A stretch of DNA of 64,000 bases from Clostridiales bacterium 1_7_47FAA. Its GTDB lineage: Bacteria; Bacillota; Clostridia; Lachnospirales; Lachnospiraceae. The notes under the pieces were generated by a model. The model was not told the DNA's origin, did no database searches, and worked only from the letters and a program-made list of their open reading frames with translations. The DNA lies in NCBI GenBank assembly GCA_000155435.1, contig DS990260.1, positions 2,033,052-2,097,051 of the forward strand. The letters are read 5' to 3'. Shown one piece after another: positions 62,375 through 64,000 of the stretch (position 1 is its first letter; each line of letters begins with the position of its first letter). The position numbers were made by a program, and so were the translations under genes.

Positions 62375-62505
62375 TTGCATTTTTCTAAAAAATATATTAT
62401 AAATAATATGAGGTAAAATGGTTTCCCTTAAACCATGACCTCATCCTTATTAATTATTTATACTCCCCTTGAGTAAACACCGGATAGCTCCCCTATCCGG
62501 TGTTT
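62375..62505 (+). ncRNA. Candidate small RNA (~95 nt) with its own promoter and terminator
   Basis: Promoter TTGCAT (62375-62380), 17 bases, TATAAA (62398-62403). The expected RNA starts near 62409. First hairpin: ATGAGGT-AAA-ATGGTTT / AAACCAT-G-ACCTCAT (62408-62444), loop CCCTT. Then a single-stranded A/U- and C-rich linker (ACTCCCCTTGAG), and a terminator stem AAACACCGGATAG / CTATCCGGTGTTT (62475-62487, 62493-62505) with a CTCCC loop and TTTCTCTG tail. The C-rich loop and linker could pair with ribosome sites. No open frame of note. Confidence 0.55.
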
Positions 62506-62578
62506 CTCTGTCAACAGGGCTGTTATTTCTAAGTTTTCGAAATTTTCGAAATTTTATTAAATAATTTTGATTTTTCCA

Positions 62579-62689
62579 TTGACATCCCCTCCCCTATATG
62601 TTATAGTAACAAAGTATTTTTGATTAAATTCTGATTTCACATATTTTTGTAAGTCATGAACACGATTGATGATTTACAAAAATATGTGA
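62579..62689 (+). promoter_or_regulatory. Cold-shock gene promoter and 21-bp leader hairpin
   Basis: TTGACA (62579-62584), 17 bases, TATAGT (62602-62607). The leader (about 120 bases) contains an arm at 62637-62657 that pairs without interruption with 62669-62689: 21 base pairs, one G-U, loop of 11. The AGGAGG site lies 30 bases further on. Two TTTCGAAA motifs precede the -35 (62537-62555). Confidence 0.85.
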
Positions 62690-62733
62690 TTTTATTTTAT
62701 TCAAAAAAAATAATATTACAGGAGGTATCTTTC

Positions 62734-62937
62734 ATGAACAAAGGTACAGTTAAATGGTTTAATTCACAGAAGGGCTTCGGCTTCATCACAAACGAGGAGA
62801 ACGGCGAGGACATTTTCGTTCATTTCTCAGGAATCGCATCCAATGGCTTTAAGTCATTAGAAGATGGACAGTCCGTAACATTTGACATCACTAACGGCAA
62901 CCGTGGTTTACAGGCTGTTAATGTCTGCGTAGCTTAA
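62734..62937 (+). CDS. Cold-shock protein (CspA family)
   Basis: 67-aa single-stranded nucleic-acid chaperone: [15 protein letters not shown] (RNP1) and [10 protein letters not shown] (RNP2) are intact. ATG 62734 is preceded by AGGAGGTATCTTTC; the frame opens further up at 62656 but that ATG falls inside the hairpin. Terminator follows. Probably regulated through its structured leader. Confidence 0.97.
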   Translation: MNKGTVKWFNSQKGFGFITNEENGEDIFVHFSGIASNGFKSLEDGQSVTFDITNGNRGLQAVNVCVA

Positions 62938-62963
62938 TCCGGGCTAAACAAGGACTCTAATTG

Positions 62964-63000
62964 AGGACGGGCGGGATTCACATCCTGCCCGTCCTTTTTT
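62964..63000 (+). terminator. Terminator of the cold-shock gene
   Basis: GGACGGGC.GGA (from 62964) pairs with TCC.GCCCGTCC, followed by TTTTTT. Confidence 0.92.
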
Positions 63001-63041
63001 GCGCCGGTACAATCCGGCCAACGCAGGACAGGGACGGACGG

Positions 63042-63088
63042 AAAAAGACGCGTCCCGGAATGAACATTCATCCCGGGACCCGTCTTTT
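63042..63088 (-). terminator. Terminator of the NlpC/P60 gene (two-way)
   Basis: AAAAGACG.GTCCCGG pairs with CCGGGAC.CGTCTTTT around an internal AATGAACATTCAT; T-runs on both sides. Confidence 0.88.
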
Positions 63089-63103
63089 ATCTATTTGAAA
63101 ATC

Positions 63104-63826
63104 TTATCCTAGCACATTCACTATCTTAACCGGATTCCTGTAGTTCCAGTTCGATATGGTAATACCTGTACGCTCCGTGGAAGCATGTACAATCTGCCCG
63201 TTGCCAATATACATGGCTACATGGTTGATTCCCCTGCCGCCTCCATAAAACAGCAGGTCGCCTGGCTGCATCTGGTCTGCGCCGATGGGCACGCCCTGGC
63301 TGGCCTGTCCGCCTGAAGAGCGGTTCATGCTGATTCCGGCGGAATTCTGAAGCACATATCTTGTAAAGCCGGAACAATCCACGCCTGTGCGCGGGTCGCT
63401 GCCGCCATACTTATATCTTCCGCCTACAAACTGCATGGCATAATTCACCACCTGCTGGCGCTTATAGCTGTTGGAAGACTCCAGCGCATCCTGCTGCACT
63501 TCCGCAATCTCATCTTCCGTCACCTGCTCCACCGTGGCATTGCCTGATACGGGAAGGTAACCTTCGGTATCGTTCACCCGTACCTTCATCCATCCATTCC
63601 CTAAATCCTCTAATACCTCGTATGTATTCCCTGTCCGGGCTGTCATAAGCACTTCTTCGCTGTCCATGTTCCGGTTGATGTTCACACTCTCAGATGTGAT
63701 GGTTGCCACATATGTTCCGGCTGTAAAACCAGGTCCGATGGCTGCCATGGATGTGAATGGATTCATGATCATCAGCATACCACACACAGCGCCTGTTCTT
63801 ATCAGTTGACCTAACATACTTCTCAT
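63104..63826 (-). CDS. SH3-NlpC/P60 peptidoglycan endopeptidase
   Basis: 240-aa secreted wall hydrolase. Signal peptide (residues about 1-28, ending SMA-A), a bacterial SH3 domain (about 40-95; SESVNINRNMDSEEVLMTARTGNTYEVLEDLGNGWMKV), a helical linker, and an NlpC/P60 domain with catalytic Cys in GVDCSGFTRY, His in GINHVAMYIGNG and third residue His in IVHAS. Cuts gamma-D-Glu-diaminopimelate links. GGGAG precedes the ATG. Confidence 0.94.
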   Translation of the reverse strand: MRSMLGQLIRTGAVCGMLMIMNPFTSMAAIGPGFTAGTYVATITSESVNINRNMDSEEVLMTARTGNTYEVLEDLGNGWMKVRVNDTEGYLPVSGNATVEQVTEDEIAEVQQDALESSNSYKRQQVVNYAMQFVGGRYKYGGSDPRTGVDCSGFTRYVLQNSAGISMNRSSGGQASQGVPIGADQMQPGDLLFYGGGRGINHVAMYIGNGQIVHASTERTGITISNWNYRNPVKIVNVLG

Positions 63827-63879
63827 TAAGGAAATCTCCCATCGCGGTTTAGTTTTGAATGAATGATGATGCCCTATTT

Positions 63880-63938
63880 GTTACGTAAATGTTACATTCA
63901 TTACAGATTTATTATAGCACGTTTTCATGTTTCGTCAA
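63880..63938 (-). promoter_or_regulatory. NlpC/P60 promoter with WalR-like direct repeats
   Basis: Minus-strand TTGACG (63933-63938), 16 bases, TATAAT (63911-63916). Just after the start point are TGTAAC-ATTTA-CGTAAC (63880-63896), close to the WalR box TGTWAH-N5-TGTWAH, and another TGTAAT (63900-63905). Confidence 0.6.
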
Positions 63939-64000
63939 CATCTTTATATATTTTTAATACTTTTTATATCATTTTTAACAAAACCGCCATGAAACTTAAC

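Overview
The window looks like chromosomal DNA of a gut Lachnospiraceae (Clostridia), most like the Enterocloster/Clostridium bolteae-clostridioforme group. This rests on roughly even base composition, strong AGGAGG ribosome sites, Gram-positive lipoprotein signals, BMP/TRAP/mannose-PTS uptake systems and a CdaR/glycerate kinase pair; the genus is inference. I see no transposase, phage gene, plasmid gene or CRISPR array. Most genes lie on the minus strand, so the operons read right to left.

Region 1 (1-9155) is a purine-nucleoside salvage locus: a LacI-type regulator, a 5'-methylthio-purine/purine nucleoside phosphorylase, a HAD phosphatase, a complete BMP-type nucleoside ABC importer ending at a clear terminator, then a GntR/UTRA regulator and adenosine deaminase (cut by the window edge). 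Near-identical palindromes precede the GntR gene and ada; different palindromes precede the LacI gene and the phosphorylase. Region 2 (9287-11591) holds a GyrI-like protein, a CPBP membrane protease and a cell-wall-binding protein.

Region 3 (11755-22825) is a sugar-acid locus: CdaR regulator, glycerate kinase, then a separate operon with its own promoter encoding a YiaK-like reductase, a TRAP transporter, a FadR-type regulator, an FGGY kinase, an HpaI-fold aldolase with an altered active-site motif, and a D-2-hydroxyacid dehydrogenase. It resembles the E. coli yia operon but replaces the decarboxylase/isomerase steps. Glucarate dehydratase with a CitMHS transporter and LysR regulator (33.6-37.5 kb) feeds the same tartronate-semialdehyde/glycerate chemistry.

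Region 4 (22940-33593) contains glyA, an acetamidase/formamidase, a small acidic lipoprotein, a DUF2157/GDYXXLXY membrane pair, a SUKH protein, recJ and brnQ. A 233-bp foldback element lies at 37513-37745. Region 5 (38098-45035) is a Dpp/Opp peptide ABC operon with a terminator-like hairpin before the binding protein and a compact multi-hairpin spacer after it, plus a lipoprotein. Five tRNA genes follow in three groups (Arg; Arg-His-Gln; Pro-Gly), along with a DAACS symporter, an RmlD-like reductase and a small alarmone synthetase.

Region 6 (49635-55884) is an amino-sugar (probably N-acetylmuramic acid) operon: RpiR/MurR regulator, tandem GNAT acetyltransferase, PIG-L deacetylase, MurQ etherase and a four-gene mannose-class PTS. 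Region 7 (56403-63938) holds housekeeping enzymes (two YfcE phosphodiesterases, RdgB, a THUMP RNA methyltransferase, a rhodanese), a papain-like lipoprotein, an Asn/Ser/Gln-only repeat protein, a candidate small RNA, a cold-shock gene with a 21-bp hairpin in its leader, and an NlpC/P60 hydrolase.
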